Notes under the pieces: generated by a model
The model's input: the letters and a program-made list of their open reading frames with translations, nothing else
What the model was told of the DNA's origin: nothing
Databases searched by the model: none
Assembly: GCF_030272705.1 (NCBI RefSeq)
Contig: NZ_JARFYM010000025.1
Span: 1 to 64,000 of the forward strand
Length of the DNA stretch: 64,000 nt
From: Rhizobium mayense
GTDB lineage: Bacteria; Pseudomonadota; Alphaproteobacteria; Rhizobiales; Rhizobiaceae
Direction: 5' to 3'
Part shown: one piece after another, positions 24,291 to 33,339 of the stretch
Numbering within the stretch: position 1 is the stretch's first letter
Layout of the letters: each line of letters starts with the position of its first letter
Position numbers and translations under genes: made by a program

Positions 24291-25013
24291 CTATCCTGCC
24301 CGAGCGGCGTGACGCGCACGCATGTGTTCGAGGATATGCCGGCCGGAGCCCTCGACATGGCGCGCAATGAGTTCGGCTGCCTCGTTCGCATTTCCCGCTT
24401 TTACAAGCGCGATGAGCTCGCGATGCTCGCTAAGGATCGCGGCACGTCGGGCGAGCGTGAAGTTGAAACGCCGGCTCACGGCTCGAAGCACTTCTCGATG
24501 CTTCCACCAAAGCTCGGCGGCATGGCGGTTGTAGTGCTTTTGGTACATTACGGTGTGAAAGGCGGTGTCCAGCTCGCTGTGCTTGAACGTGTCGGCGAAG
24601 TTGTTTTCTTCAATCAGTCCCTGGATGCGTTCGAGTTCAGCAATGTCCTCGACGGTGGCCATATTGACGAACCATCGCGTCAGTGCCGGCTCGATCAAGA
24701 CTCCTATCTCGTAGATATCCCGAACAAAATCCTGATCTATGGGCCGGACGCGCGCTCCGCGGTTGGGAATGAAAGTGACAAAGCCCTCCCCGCGCAACAG
24801 TTGCAAAGCCTCGCGCACGGGGTTGGTCGAGGTGCCGTGGCGCCGGGCGAGATCGGTGATGACAAGTCGCTCATTGGCAGCGAGCCGCCCTTCGATGATG
24901 TCTTCCCTGATCAGTTGATAAAGCGACGCGCCCTCGCTGGAGGCCCCGATAGCGTCGAACCCCTCGGGTGGCTGTGCTTTAAAATCACTTGTTTCGGCCA
25001 AGATTGTCCCCAA
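24291..25013 (-). CDS. GntR family regulator, FCD subfamily, of the sugar-acid locus
   Basis: A 240-residue regulator: winged helix (LVITDLARRHGTSTNPVREA, then FIPNRGARVRPI) plus a helical FCD effector domain (ELDTAFHTVMYQKHYNR, and HVEGSGRHILEHM). FCD proteins of sugar-acid loci usually repress until the acid sugar or its keto-deoxy product binds. The predicted start is TTG at 25013; no nearby ATG is in frame, and a second TTG at 25001 is possible. It lies between the enolase operon, reading the same way, and the divergent ABC importer operon, so it is placed to control both. Confidence 0.85.
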   Translation of the reverse strand: MGTILAETSDFKAQPPEGFDAIGASSEGASLYQLIREDIIEGRLAANERLVITDLARRHGTSTNPVREALQLLRGEGFVTFIPNRGARVRPIDQDFVRDIYEIGVLIEPALTRWFVNMATVEDIAELERIQGLIEENNFADTFKHSELDTAFHTVMYQKHYNRHAAELWWKHREVLRAVSRRFNFTLARRAAILSEHRELIALVKAGNANEAAELIARHVEGSGRHILEHMRARHAARAG

Positions 25014-25210
25014 TCAATACACATATTTCTTGGATATCATGCGAAACTTCGCCAAACAATGTATGATTTCTTTGATTGACAGACAATCTTCAATCTGAAA
25101 ACGTATGACAAGGTCGAAAGGATACATTGGGTGGGAAGCCCTACGGCCGGGGAGCAAAGACCGCTCGCCTCGATGCAGAGCGGCACGGGAGAAAACCTGG
25201 GAGGATACTT

Positions 25211-26689
25211 ATGACGAGTATTTCACTCGGCAGTGCTGTTGTGCGCGGTACTGTATCCACTGCTTTGATGGTATCGTTGATGTCGGCGTCTGCGCTGGGT
25301 GCGTCGGTCGACTTGAGCAAGTGGTCGCCGCAATATGTGCGCGCCATTGCCGGCACGCAGGATTTTGACACGGCGGCCGATTGCGCCAAGGTCACCCCGC
25401 TCGACTACAAGGGGCGACTGACATTCTGGTATCAGGGTGTGTTCGAGGGCGATCCCGACCTCCTGCGCCAGTATTACAAGGACTTCTTCGCGACCTTCCG
25501 CAAAACCTATCCAAACATCCAGCTTGAGGAACAAGCCCTCACCTATAACGACCTGCTGGACAAGTTCCGGACCGCGCTCCTTGGCAATGCAGCGCCCATG
25601 GCGATCCGCCTGCAGATTCTTGGCGGCACCGAATTCGCCTCAAAGGGCTATTTGCAGCCGCTCAAACCCGAGGATGTAGGGTATTCGACCGAGGATTTCT
25701 GGCCCGGCGCAATGAAGGCCGTAACCTGGGACGGGGTGACCTACGGCATTCCAACCAACAACGAGACGATGGCGTTCATCTGGAACGCTGACATTTTCAA
25801 GCGCGCAGGCCTCGATCCTGACAAGGCTCCGGCAACCTGGGATGACGTCGTCAAATATTCCAAGCAGATCCACGACAAGCTCGGCATTGCCGGTTACGGC
25901 CTCGTGGCTCGCAAGAATGCCGGCAATACGCCGTACCGATTCATGCCACAGCTGTGGGCCTATGGCGGCGGCGTCTTCGACGAAGCTACCGCCAACCCGG
26001 CCTATAAGGAAGTCGAGCTCAACAGCCCGCAGAGCAAGGCGGCATTGCAAGCCTCCTACGATATGTATGTTCGCGACAAGTCGGTTCCGGTTTCAGCGCT
26101 GACCAACCAGCAAGCCGACAACCAGCCGCTCTTCCTCGCCGGTCAGCTCGGCATGATGATCTCGCACCCGTCCGACTACGACGTCATGCTCGACCTGCAG
26201 AAAAAGGCGACAGGTACTGACAAAGTCAAAGCCCAGACCGTCATCGACAACATGCGCTACGGTCTCATTCCGACTGGCCCCGACGGCAAGCGTGCTGTCG
26301 TGTTTGGCGGCTCCAACATTCACATCGTGAAGCCCGAATATGTCGAGGGCGGCAAGGTAGACGAGCCGGCGGCAAGGGCTATCACCTGCATGTGGACAAG
26401 CCCCGAATGGTCGCTGAAGATGGCCTACGCGGGCTCGAACCCGGGAAACCTTAACGGCTTCAAGACCAAGTGGATGAAGGAACGTCTGGACCATATCAAG
26501 TTCCTTGATGTCACGACCTCAATGCTTCCATACGGCGTTCCCTTCCCGGCACTGCCACAGTCCCCCGAGATCATGAACATCATCGTCCCGGACATGCTGC
26601 AAAATGCCCTGACCGGAGCCATGACCGTCGACCAAGCAGCGGACGACGCAGCCAAGAAGGTCAAAGACCTGATGAATGGCGGACTCTAG
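25211..26689 (+). CDS. ABC transporter sugar-type substrate-binding protein
   Basis: A 492-residue family-1 extracellular binding protein with a Sec signal peptide (VSTALMVSLMSASALGASV). The mature part shows typical sugar-binding features such as MAFIWNADIFKRAGLDPDKAP and GGSNIHIVKPEYVEGG. The ATG at 25211 is preceded by GGGAGGA; a longer frame from 25127 lacks such a site. It is longer than most CUT1 binding proteins (about 420). It leads an operon with two permeases, an ATPase, an enolase-type dehydratase and an aldolase, so its ligand is probably the acid sugar or oligouronide processed by them. Confidence 0.9.
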   Translation: MTSISLGSAVVRGTVSTALMVSLMSASALGASVDLSKWSPQYVRAIAGTQDFDTAADCAKVTPLDYKGRLTFWYQGVFEGDPDLLRQYYKDFFATFRKTYPNIQLEEQALTYNDLLDKFRTALLGNAAPMAIRLQILGGTEFASKGYLQPLKPEDVGYSTEDFWPGAMKAVTWDGVTYGIPTNNETMAFIWNADIFKRAGLDPDKAPATWDDVVKYSKQIHDKLGIAGYGLVARKNAGNTPYRFMPQLWAYGGGVFDEATANPAYKEVELNSPQSKAALQASYDMYVRDKSVPVSALTNQQADNQPLFLAGQLGMMISHPSDYDVMLDLQKKATGTDKVKAQTVIDNMRYGLIPTGPDGKRAVVFGGSNIHIVKPEYVEGGKVDEPAARAITCMWTSPEWSLKMAYAGSNPGNLNGFKTKWMKERLDHIKFLDVTTSMLPYGVPFPALPQSPEIMNIIVPDMLQNALTGAMTVDQAADDAAKKVKDLMNGGL

Positions 26690-26762
26690 TCCAAGCCTGA
26701 CGATCTGACCGGCTGCGCCTCGATTGCAGCCGGTTTCTTCCGAAGAATAAGGACAGAGTATC

Positions 26763-27722
26763 GTGACGATCTTGACTGGGAAGGCCGAGGCTCGCCGAAG
26801 ACTGCAACCCGATGGGTTCGGCGGGCTGCGAAAGATTTGGCAGCATCGCGCTGACTACGCCTACGTTCTTCCTGCGATCGCCGTGATGCTCATCGTCATA
26901 GCCTACCCTATCTACTACACGATCGAGCTGTCTTTCTTTAATACACCGCCCGGACTGCAACTCCGGGACAAGATTTTCGTCGGCTTCGACAACTACATCG
27001 CCATCCTCACCAGTCCGGTGTTCTGGAAGGTCACCTCGAACACCCTTATCTGGACGCTGGGATCCACTTTCGTCTCATTTGTCCTCGGGTTTGCCTGCGC
27101 CCTGGCGCTCCATCGTGACTTTCTCGGCCGTGGCATCCTGCGCGCCGTCCTGATCATTCCCTGGGTCATCAGCGCGGTCGCCGCGTCCTATATCTGGAAA
27201 TGGATCTACCACTCGGACTTCGGGATCATTGGCGCGGTCGTGGTCAGCCTCGGATGGGCCGAGCGGCCGCCGAATTTCATCGACAACGTCAGCACAGTGC
27301 TGCCCTCGCTGATCGTCGTCAATATCTGGCGAGAGTTTCCGTTTGCCATGATCATGATGACGGCTGGCCTGCAGACGGTTCCCGACCAGTTGCTGCGTGC
27401 CGCAAAAGTCGATGGAGCCAATGCATGGCAGCGGTTCTGGCACGTCACCTTTCCGCATTTGAGAAACGTCTCGACGGTGACGATCCTTCTGCTGGCAGTG
27501 GCCAACTTCAATTCTTTCATCATCCCCTGGATCATGACCGGCGGCGGACCGTCGAACGCATCGCATATCTGGATCACCCATATTTATGAGCTCGCCTTCG
27601 GCCGCCAGCGCTGGGGGGTGGCGGCCGCCTATTCGGTGCTGCTGTTCCTGATCCTGATGTCGCTCGGCTACTTCTACGTCCGTGCCCTGAGCGGCAATGA
27701 ACAGAAGGACGGTAGCAAATGA
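26763..27722 (+). CDS. Sugar ABC transporter permease (MalF/UgpA type)
   Basis: A 319-residue CUT1 permease with six predicted membrane helices after a 30-residue cytoplasmic tail. The EAA motif region LLRAAKVDGANAWQRFWHVTFP binds the ATPase. The GTG start at 26763 follows AAGGACAGAGTATC. The 3' end overlaps the next permease gene by 4 bp. It is the first subunit of the heterodimeric channel for the binding protein encoded just upstream. Confidence 0.9.
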   Translation: MTILTGKAEARRRLQPDGFGGLRKIWQHRADYAYVLPAIAVMLIVIAYPIYYTIELSFFNTPPGLQLRDKIFVGFDNYIAILTSPVFWKVTSNTLIWTLGSTFVSFVLGFACALALHRDFLGRGILRAVLIIPWVISAVAASYIWKWIYHSDFGIIGAVVVSLGWAERPPNFIDNVSTVLPSLIVVNIWREFPFAMIMMTAGLQTVPDQLLRAAKVDGANAWQRFWHVTFPHLRNVSTVTILLLAVANFNSFIIPWIMTGGGPSNASHIWITHIYELAFGRQRWGVAAAYSVLLFLILMSLGYFYVRALSGNEQKDGSK

Positions 27723-28609
27723 GCGCGATTGCCGAGACTGCTCAGCGGGACCGAGCGCGTCGCCGTATGCGCATCGATGGATGGCGGTGGGGCGGACGCA
27801 TCTTCCTTGTGTTCATGCTGCTTTACACCGCATTACCGATGGTCTGGATGCTGATCACCTCGATCAAGTCCGGCTTCGCGGCCATGCAATTCCCGCCGCA
27901 ATGGTGGCCAGACCAACCCACCCTCGCCAGCTATCAGAAGCTGCTCGATCCGCAAAACAGCGTAGGCCAGGACTTCCTGCGCTTCTTCTGGAATAGTCTT
28001 TTCGTCTCCACCGCCACGACCATCCTTTCGGTGATCGTGGCAGTTCCTGCGGCCTACGCGTTTTCACGCTTCACCTTCCCGGGCCGGAACTTTCTGTTCT
28101 TCGCCGTCTTGCTTCGGAACATGTTCCCGGCGGTGATCTTTCTCGTGCCGCTCTTCATCCTGATGCGCGCGGTCGGGCTGGTGAACACGCATGGGTCGCT
28201 CATCCTCACCTACCTCACATTCGGCCTGCCGCTGGCGATCTGGCTGCTCAAGGGCTTTTTCGACAACATCCCGGTGCAACTCGAGCAGGCGGCGCGCATC
28301 GACGGGGCAACGCGGTTCCAGGCCTTCGTCCAGATCGTGATGCCGCTCTCGGCGCCAGGCATCATCGCCACGGCGATCTATTCCTTCATTGGCGCGTGGA
28401 ACGAGTACATCTACGCCTACACCTTCCTCTCCAAGAACGAGCAGTTGACACTGCCGGTCGGCATCCAGCGCTTCTTCTCGGAAAATACAACGGACTTTCC
28501 GGGCCTGATGGCGGCCAGCTTCATGATGAGCGTGCCCGTCGTGGTCCTGTTCCTCGTCCTGCAACGATACTTCGTACGCGCCCTCACGGAAGGCGCAGTC
28601 AAGCACTAG
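27719..28609 (+). CDS. Sugar ABC transporter permease (MalG/UgpE type)
   Basis: A 296-residue CUT1 permease with six membrane helices and the EAA loop LEQAARIDGATRFQAFVQIVMP. It overlaps the preceding permease by ATGA, a sign of translational coupling. It completes the membrane channel of the acid-sugar importer. The ATPase gene follows after 11 bp. Confidence 0.9.
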   Translation: MSAIAETAQRDRARRRMRIDGWRWGGRIFLVFMLLYTALPMVWMLITSIKSGFAAMQFPPQWWPDQPTLASYQKLLDPQNSVGQDFLRFFWNSLFVSTATTILSVIVAVPAAYAFSRFTFPGRNFLFFAVLLRNMFPAVIFLVPLFILMRAVGLVNTHGSLILTYLTFGLPLAIWLLKGFFDNIPVQLEQAARIDGATRFQAFVQIVMPLSAPGIIATAIYSFIGAWNEYIYAYTFLSKNEQLTLPVGIQRFFSENTTDFPGLMAASFMMSVPVVVLFLVLQRYFVRALTEGAVKH

Positions 28610-28620
28610 GGGAGTTGCCG

Positions 28621-29718
28621 GTGACCCACGTGGTCCTCAAAGATCTAGTCAAGACCTATGGCAGCTTCAAAGCTGTCAACAATGTTTCGCTGACGGTCAA
28701 CGACGGCGAATTCGTTGCGCTCGTCGGCCCTTCAGGCTGCGGCAAGACAACCACACTCAATCTTGTGGCGGGGCTCATCCCTATCACCTCTGGCGACATC
28801 GTGATCGGCGACCGGGTGGTCAACGACCTCGATCCCAAGGACCGAGACATCGCAATGGTGTTCCAGAACTACGCGCTCTATCCGCAGAAATCGGTCTACA
28901 ATAATCTGGCGTTCCCGCTACAGATGCGCAAACTGCCAAGGGACGAGATCGACAAGAAGGTCAGGGAAGCGGCGCGCGTGCTCGACATGACGCAGCTGCT
29001 CGAGCGCAAGCCACGCGAACTTTCGGGCGGCCAACAGCAGCGCGTGGCGCTGGGCCGTGCCCTCGTTCGCGATCCGGCGGTATTCCTGATGGATGAACCA
29101 CTCTCCAACCTCGACGCAAAGCTGCGCGTCCAGATGCGGTCGGAGATCAAGCGTTTCCACCAGGACCTCAAGGCGACGATCATCTACGTGACGCACGACC
29201 AGCTCGAAGCGGTAACCATGGCCGACAGGATGGCGGTGATGAACGGCGGCTACCTGCAGCAATACGATTCACCGGCGCAGGTCTTTGCCCATCCGGTGAA
29301 CATGTTCGTCGCCAGCTTCGTCGGCAGCCCGGCGATGAGCCTTGTTCCGCTGGAGGCGTCAACGGCAAGCGGCAACACTGTGTTGACCAGCGCGGAGGGC
29401 TGGCGCCTCGAGCTCTCGCCAAACAACGTTCGGAAGGTCGCGAGGGCAAAAACCAAGAAAGTCGTGCTCGGCGCACGTCACTCGACGATCAAGCTGCATA
29501 AGAGTGCGATGCCTGGAAGCGTGCCTGCCAAGGCCTACACGGTGGAGCCGACCGGAGACGTCACCTTCGTACAGGCGTTGCTGTCCGGCGCCATCGTCAA
29601 TGTCAGCGTGCCGCCGACCATTGCCGTCGCGCCCGACGAACAGATTTGGCTCGAGTTCGATCAGGAGCGGATGCATCTGTTCGACGGCGAAACAGAAATG
29701 GCTCTCAAGGCCGACTGA
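28621..29718 (+). CDS. Sugar ABC transporter ATP-binding protein (UgpC/MsmX type)
   Basis: A 365-residue CUT1 ATPase with Walker A GPSGCGKTTTL, Q-loop MVFQNYALYP, signature LSGGQQQRVALGRA, Walker B VFLMDEPLSNLD and H-loop IYVTHDQLEA, then a C-terminal regulatory TOBE domain. The GTG at 28621 has AGGGGAG at 28608-28614; the longer frame from 28396 lies inside the permease gene and is rejected. It powers the importer encoded just upstream. Confidence 0.92.
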   Translation: MTHVVLKDLVKTYGSFKAVNNVSLTVNDGEFVALVGPSGCGKTTTLNLVAGLIPITSGDIVIGDRVVNDLDPKDRDIAMVFQNYALYPQKSVYNNLAFPLQMRKLPRDEIDKKVREAARVLDMTQLLERKPRELSGGQQQRVALGRALVRDPAVFLMDEPLSNLDAKLRVQMRSEIKRFHQDLKATIIYVTHDQLEAVTMADRMAVMNGGYLQQYDSPAQVFAHPVNMFVASFVGSPAMSLVPLEASTASGNTVLTSAEGWRLELSPNNVRKVARAKTKKVVLGARHSTIKLHKSAMPGSVPAKAYTVEPTGDVTFVQALLSGAIVNVSVPPTIAVAPDEQIWLEFDQERMHLFDGETEMALKAD

Positions 29719-29752
29719 GAGCAAAACGGATGGGTGTGAAGCGAGGGCGTGG

Positions 29753-30916
29753 ATGACTGCGAGGCTTAAAATCACGGCGATCAAGCCCTATCCGGTATGG
29801 GTAGGTACGCGCAACCAGATGCTGGTCAAGGTCGAGACCGACAACGGCATCTTCGGCTGGGGCGAGAGCGGCTTGAGCGGTCGCGAGAAGGCCGTAGCCG
29901 GCGCGATCAAGCACTATCGCGAGTTTCTCATCGGCCGCGACCCGATGCAGATTGGTCGGATCTGGCAAGAAGCTTATCGCAGCCAATACTTCGAAGGCGG
30001 CCGCGTTCTGCAGGCGGCGATTTCCGCCATCGACATTGCCCTTCACGACATCAAGGGCAAGGCGCTAGGGGTGCCGGCCTACGAACTGCTGGGCGGCAAG
30101 CAGCGCGACCGCATTCCGACCTTCGCCTCGACCGGTGACGAGGCCGAGGGCGATGTTGCCATCGAACGGGCCCGCGAACTACGCACACAAGGGTGGCAGG
30201 CGATCCGCTTCTTCCCAGCCGGGCAACACAGCAAGGACATCTTTGAGCCGCGGGAGTCGATCGGCGCTACCGCGACTATGCTAAACAAAGCGCGCGAGGC
30301 GCTCGGCGACGACGTCGTCCTCGGCATCGACTATCATCATCGGCTGTCGGTGGCGGAGGCGGCGAGCTTCTGTAACAAGCTCGGCCGTGGTGTGCTTGAT
30401 TTCCTCGAGGAGCCGATACGAGACGAGACACCCCAGGCCTACGAATCCCTGCGCACGATGACTGACATCCCCTTCGCCATCGGCGAGGAATTTGCCAGCA
30501 AGTGGCAATTCCTGCCCTACATCGAGCGTGGCATCCATCAGTTCAACCGGCTCGATGTTTGCAATGTTGGCGGGCTCACCGAAGCGATGAAGGTCACTGG
30601 CTGGAGCGAGGCGCACTATGTGGACCTGATGCCGCACAATCCCCTCGGCCCAGTCTGCACGGCCGCGACCATTCATCTCGCCGCCGCGGTACCAAATTTC
30701 GCTTGGCTTGAGACCAGAGCGCCCGAAGCAAAGTTGGGCTTCGATAATTCCGACTTCTTCCCCGTGCAACCTCGGCTCGACGGCCCCGACTATCCCGTCA
30801 GCGATCTGCCCGGGCTCGGCGTCGAGGTCAACGAAGAGGCGGTCAAGGCGGAGAGCTTTCGTTTCTGGGAAGCGCCTCACCTGAAGCGCCGCGACGGTTC
30901 TGTCACAAACTGGTAG
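29753..30916 (+). CDS. Enolase-superfamily dehydratase, DgoD-like, fourth
   Basis: A 387-residue enolase-superfamily protein closest to galactonate dehydratase. Barrel residues: Asp and His in GIDYHHRLS, Glu in FLEEPIRDE, Glu in AIGEEFASKW, Asp in RLDVCNVGG, and the DgoD-type His in MPHNPLGPVCTAA. The residue usually Lys on the second barrel strand reads Arg (AIRFFPAG). DgoD enzymes turn D-galactonate into 2-keto-3-deoxygalactonate. It lies in the importer operon on the plus strand, apart from the other three, and directly before the aldolase gene. The ATG at 29753 is chosen at the family N-terminus; the longer frame runs back through the ATPase gene. Confidence 0.87.
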   Translation: MTARLKITAIKPYPVWVGTRNQMLVKVETDNGIFGWGESGLSGREKAVAGAIKHYREFLIGRDPMQIGRIWQEAYRSQYFEGGRVLQAAISAIDIALHDIKGKALGVPAYELLGGKQRDRIPTFASTGDEAEGDVAIERARELRTQGWQAIRFFPAGQHSKDIFEPRESIGATATMLNKAREALGDDVVLGIDYHHRLSVAEAASFCNKLGRGVLDFLEEPIRDETPQAYESLRTMTDIPFAIGEEFASKWQFLPYIERGIHQFNRLDVCNVGGLTEAMKVTGWSEAHYVDLMPHNPLGPVCTAATIHLAAAVPNFAWLETRAPEAKLGFDNSDFFPVQPRLDGPDYPVSDLPGLGVEVNEEAVKAESFRFWEAPHLKRRDGSVTNW

Positions 30917-30937
30917 TTTCATCCACTGGAGCCTAAA

Positions 30938-31684
30938 ATGACGCATACGCCTGACATTCCGCGACCGCCCAAAGAGCTGATCGACGCGCTGAAGGAAATC
31001 GGCGCCGCAACAATTTCCGGCACGCTTGGCCACATGGGCTTTCGCAATCCGCACATGGTCGGTCCCGTGCCGCAAAATCGCGGCAAGTCGATCGTCGGGC
31101 CGGCCCTGACGCTTCAATTCATGCCGCAGCGGCCGGACCTCTTCACCGAGGGAGAATATGCAAATCCCGAGACGCAGTTGCACCGCCACGTGCTTTATCA
31201 CGTGCAGGAGGACGATGTGGTTGTGGTCGACGCGCGCGGCGACATGAGCTCGGGCGTCTTCGGCGATATGATGTCGACGTATTTCAAAGGCAGAGGCGGC
31301 GCTGGCATCGTGATCGATGGCTGCATGCGCGATCGGCCCAATGTCGAGAAGCTGGATCTACCTTTATGGCTGCGCGGCTGGACGCCCAACTATCATGTGC
31401 AGACCGGCATCTATCCCAACGCCGTTAACGTTCCAATCGCCTGCGGCGGCGTCACAGTAATCCCCGGAGACATCATCGTCGCCGACGATGATGGGGTGGT
31501 GGTGCTTCCAGTCGCAATGGCCTCGAAGGTAATCGAAGAATCGCAAAAGCATCACGAGTGGGAGGAGTTCTCGCGATTGAAGCTCATGGAGGGCGGGTCG
31601 CTGCAGCGTTACTATCCGCTGCATGACGATGCCCGCGGAGAATACGAAGAGTGGCGCAAAACAAACCGCGTGGGAACAACTTAG
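30938..31684 (+). CDS. RraA-family aldolase / demethylmenaquinone-methyltransferase-like protein
   Basis: A 248-residue RraA-family protein. Members in catabolic operons are divalent-metal class II pyruvate aldolases that split 4-hydroxy-2-keto acids, not RNase E inhibitors. The active-site signature is present: GDMSSGVFGDMM, then GAGIVIDGCMRD with the Asp and Arg-Asp that hold metal and pyruvate, and the C-terminal VIPGDIIVADDDGVVVLP strand. It follows the DgoD-like dehydratase by 21 bp and likely cleaves the 2-keto-3-deoxy acid made by it, giving pyruvate and an aldehyde. A lyase or isomerase role cannot be ruled out. Confidence 0.82.
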   Translation: MTHTPDIPRPPKELIDALKEIGAATISGTLGHMGFRNPHMVGPVPQNRGKSIVGPALTLQFMPQRPDLFTEGEYANPETQLHRHVLYHVQEDDVVVVDARGDMSSGVFGDMMSTYFKGRGGAGIVIDGCMRDRPNVEKLDLPLWLRGWTPNYHVQTGIYPNAVNVPIACGGVTVIPGDIIVADDDGVVVLPVAMASKVIEESQKHHEWEEFSRLKLMEGGSLQRYYPLHDDARGEYEEWRKTNRVGTT

Positions 31685-31833
31685 CCAATGAATAACGGGG
31701 AACTTTCTGGGGTATTGCCGGCGTCTACACAAAAAGCACGGAGTCGAATGTCGCCGCAGGTGCCTGGTTTCAATCTGGTATCCGGGATCCGACCGCCGAG
31801 TTCGCCAATTGACGCCCAAAGTCGTCGGGGCGT

Positions 31834-31907
31834 GCTGAAGGCTAGCTTTCGCTCCACGCAATGCGCGGGCGCGCAAGTAATTCCGCATTCAGATGCACCG
31901 GCCAACG
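31834..31907 (+). repeat. Direct repeat, left copy, flanking the HNH gene
   Basis: Starts GCTGAAGGCTAGCTTTCGC and ends in GCGCAAGTAATTCCGCATTC plus a few bases. The same sequence in the same orientation recurs at 32882-32947, with an 8-bp shorter middle. The shared core is over 25 bp and identical. The repeats bracket exactly the HNH endonuclease gene. Confidence 0.75.
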
Positions 31908-31955
31908 GCTGCTCTTGGCGAGAATCGAACGGCCAGCACTGTCATCGCCAATAAA

Positions 31956-32867
31956 TCAGTGTTTGAAACAATTCTCACGGTGCCACCGCAGAAATCGAGG
32001 ATGTGGCCGCTCGATTGGTCGTAGAGGCGCAATCGCCCTTCCTGTTTTGTTGATCACACCTCGGATGCTATCGGGATCGTTGGCTTGCCGAGAAATCAAG
32101 ATGTCAAGTTCATCGGTAAGACTGATCAGTCCGCGGTCGAACATCCAGTGCGCCGTGCCAGATAGCGCAATGCCGTTGCCAAGAATATCGGGTCCGTTCG
32201 CCTCTAGTGGCCGGATATGTCCAGCATCGACTTCCGCGCGTCCGCCGCCGTTGATGAGCTTCAATCCAGTGATTGCGCATCGTTTGTCATAGGCGTGCAA
32301 AACGAGCCGGCGAAATATTCGGCTACGAACGATCCGCGACGACAATTGTGCAACGCGCTCCCGCTCTTGCTCGAACATGAACGGTGCCTGAGCTCCGTCT
32401 TCGAAGCCGTCGACAGAATGTGAAGGTATCTGGTCGCCCAGGCGGGGCAATTCTGGTTCTTGTTCATCAAGACCAGCCGACAGGATACGATTGAAATCCG
32501 CCCCGGAAATGGGTCGTACCGCTGCCTGCGCTCTTCCAGAAATCCGACCATCATCGTTCAGGACACCGCGTTCGATAACGCCATCTGTTCCACTGAACGG
32601 AACGGCATTGATGAAATCTAGGTAACTCCCTGGTTCTATCAGCGCCAGATACATGCCAGGCGCCTTCGGATCCGGGATGACCTGGGCAACCTTTGCTACG
32701 GCGAAATAGCCGCGCGTCGCAGCAACTTTGCGCGGCTCACAGTAGATGATCCAGTCTCCGACACAGGCTTGAACGCGGCCAAGATACTGGCTCGGGAACT
32801 GGTATTGTTCCGCCGGGCTGTCGTCGTAGATCGAATCTGAGCGATGGATAAAAACCCCGAATCCCAT
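31956..32867 (-). CDS. HNH endonuclease (HNH_2 type)
   Basis: A 303-residue protein whose C-terminal third is an HNH_2 nuclease: CAITGLKL, then AEVDAGHIRPLEANGPD with the first catalytic His, and NGIALSGTAHWMFDRGLISL supplying Asn and the second His. The N-terminal 150 residues (VGDWIIYCEPRK, GYFAVAKVAQVIPD) form a conserved but functionally unassigned domain. Such proteins are annotated as putative restriction-type endonucleases; no methyltransferase gene is near. No good ribosome binding site precedes 32867. It sits alone between two direct repeats (31834 and 32882), suggesting it arrived as a small cassette, possibly a defence gene. Confidence 0.8.
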   Translation of the reverse strand: MGFGVFIHRSDSIYDDSPAEQYQFPSQYLGRVQACVGDWIIYCEPRKVAATRGYFAVAKVAQVIPDPKAPGMYLALIEPGSYLDFINAVPFSGTDGVIERGVLNDDGRISGRAQAAVRPISGADFNRILSAGLDEQEPELPRLGDQIPSHSVDGFEDGAQAPFMFEQERERVAQLSSRIVRSRIFRRLVLHAYDKRCAITGLKLINGGGRAEVDAGHIRPLEANGPDILGNGIALSGTAHWMFDRGLISLTDELDILISRQANDPDSIRGVINKTGRAIAPLRPIERPHPRFLRWHRENCFKH

Positions 32868-32881
32868 GCAGCACGCTTAGC

Positions 32882-32947
32882 GCTGAAGGCAAGCTTTCGC
32901 AATGCGTGGGGGGCGCAAGTAATTCCGCATTCAGATACACGGCAAAC
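32882..32947 (+). repeat. Direct repeat, right copy, flanking the HNH gene
   Basis: Second copy of the element at 31834-31907: GCTGAAGGCAAGCTTTCGC followed by a GCGCAAGTAATTCCGCATTC core and ACACGGC. It begins 15 bp upstream of the HNH start codon. From here to 33283 no gene is supported, though a frame on the minus strand (RFETPPGEQAQ) faintly recalls IS21-type transposases. Confidence 0.7.
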
Positions 32948-33283
32948 AACCCACTCCTCCATGACGTCCTCCAGGGACGCGCCCTGCGCCTGCTCACCAG
33001 GCGGCGTCTCGAAGCGCACCTCACCTATCAAACCTTCAGAGTGTTCGGCGCGATCATTCCGGATCTCGATTATGTTCTCGCAATAGAAATGGCGGACCTC
33101 CCGACACCGGCAAGTTCGATCCTGCCGCTGTGTCTGCGACCCGCTCTTCAAGCAGTAATGGCCATCGTTGCGCGAACCGGACCGGAGTTGCTTGATATGC
33201 TGCGTGGCCGGAGGGTCCGACCGTTAAGGCGATGCCTCCCGATCGACACATGCTGTGCCATGTCGGCAGCATCGATTTCAATG

Positions 33284-33310
33284 AAAAACGGCGCGTCCGA
33301 GACGCGCCGC
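33284..33310 (-). terminator. Rho-independent terminator of the giant adhesin gene
   Basis: On the minus strand a perfect 9-bp stem CGGCGCGTC / GACGCGCCG with a 3-base loop is followed by five T. It lies 30-56 bp after the stop of the adhesin gene, in the right direction. Confidence 0.9.
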
Positions 33311-33339
33311 TTCGAGATCTTGGTGCCGCTGGAAAGGCG

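Noticed and set aside
25076..25081. Consensus TTGACA -35 box upstream of the sugar importer
   Set aside because: No acceptable -10 hexamer occurs 16-18 bp downstream, so a promoter call is not justified.
32950..33151. Minus-strand frame with RFETPPGEQAQ, similar to a stretch of IS21-type transposases
   Set aside because: The match is about 11 residues and flanking sequence does not fit; no terminal inverted repeats or second transposase gene were seen.
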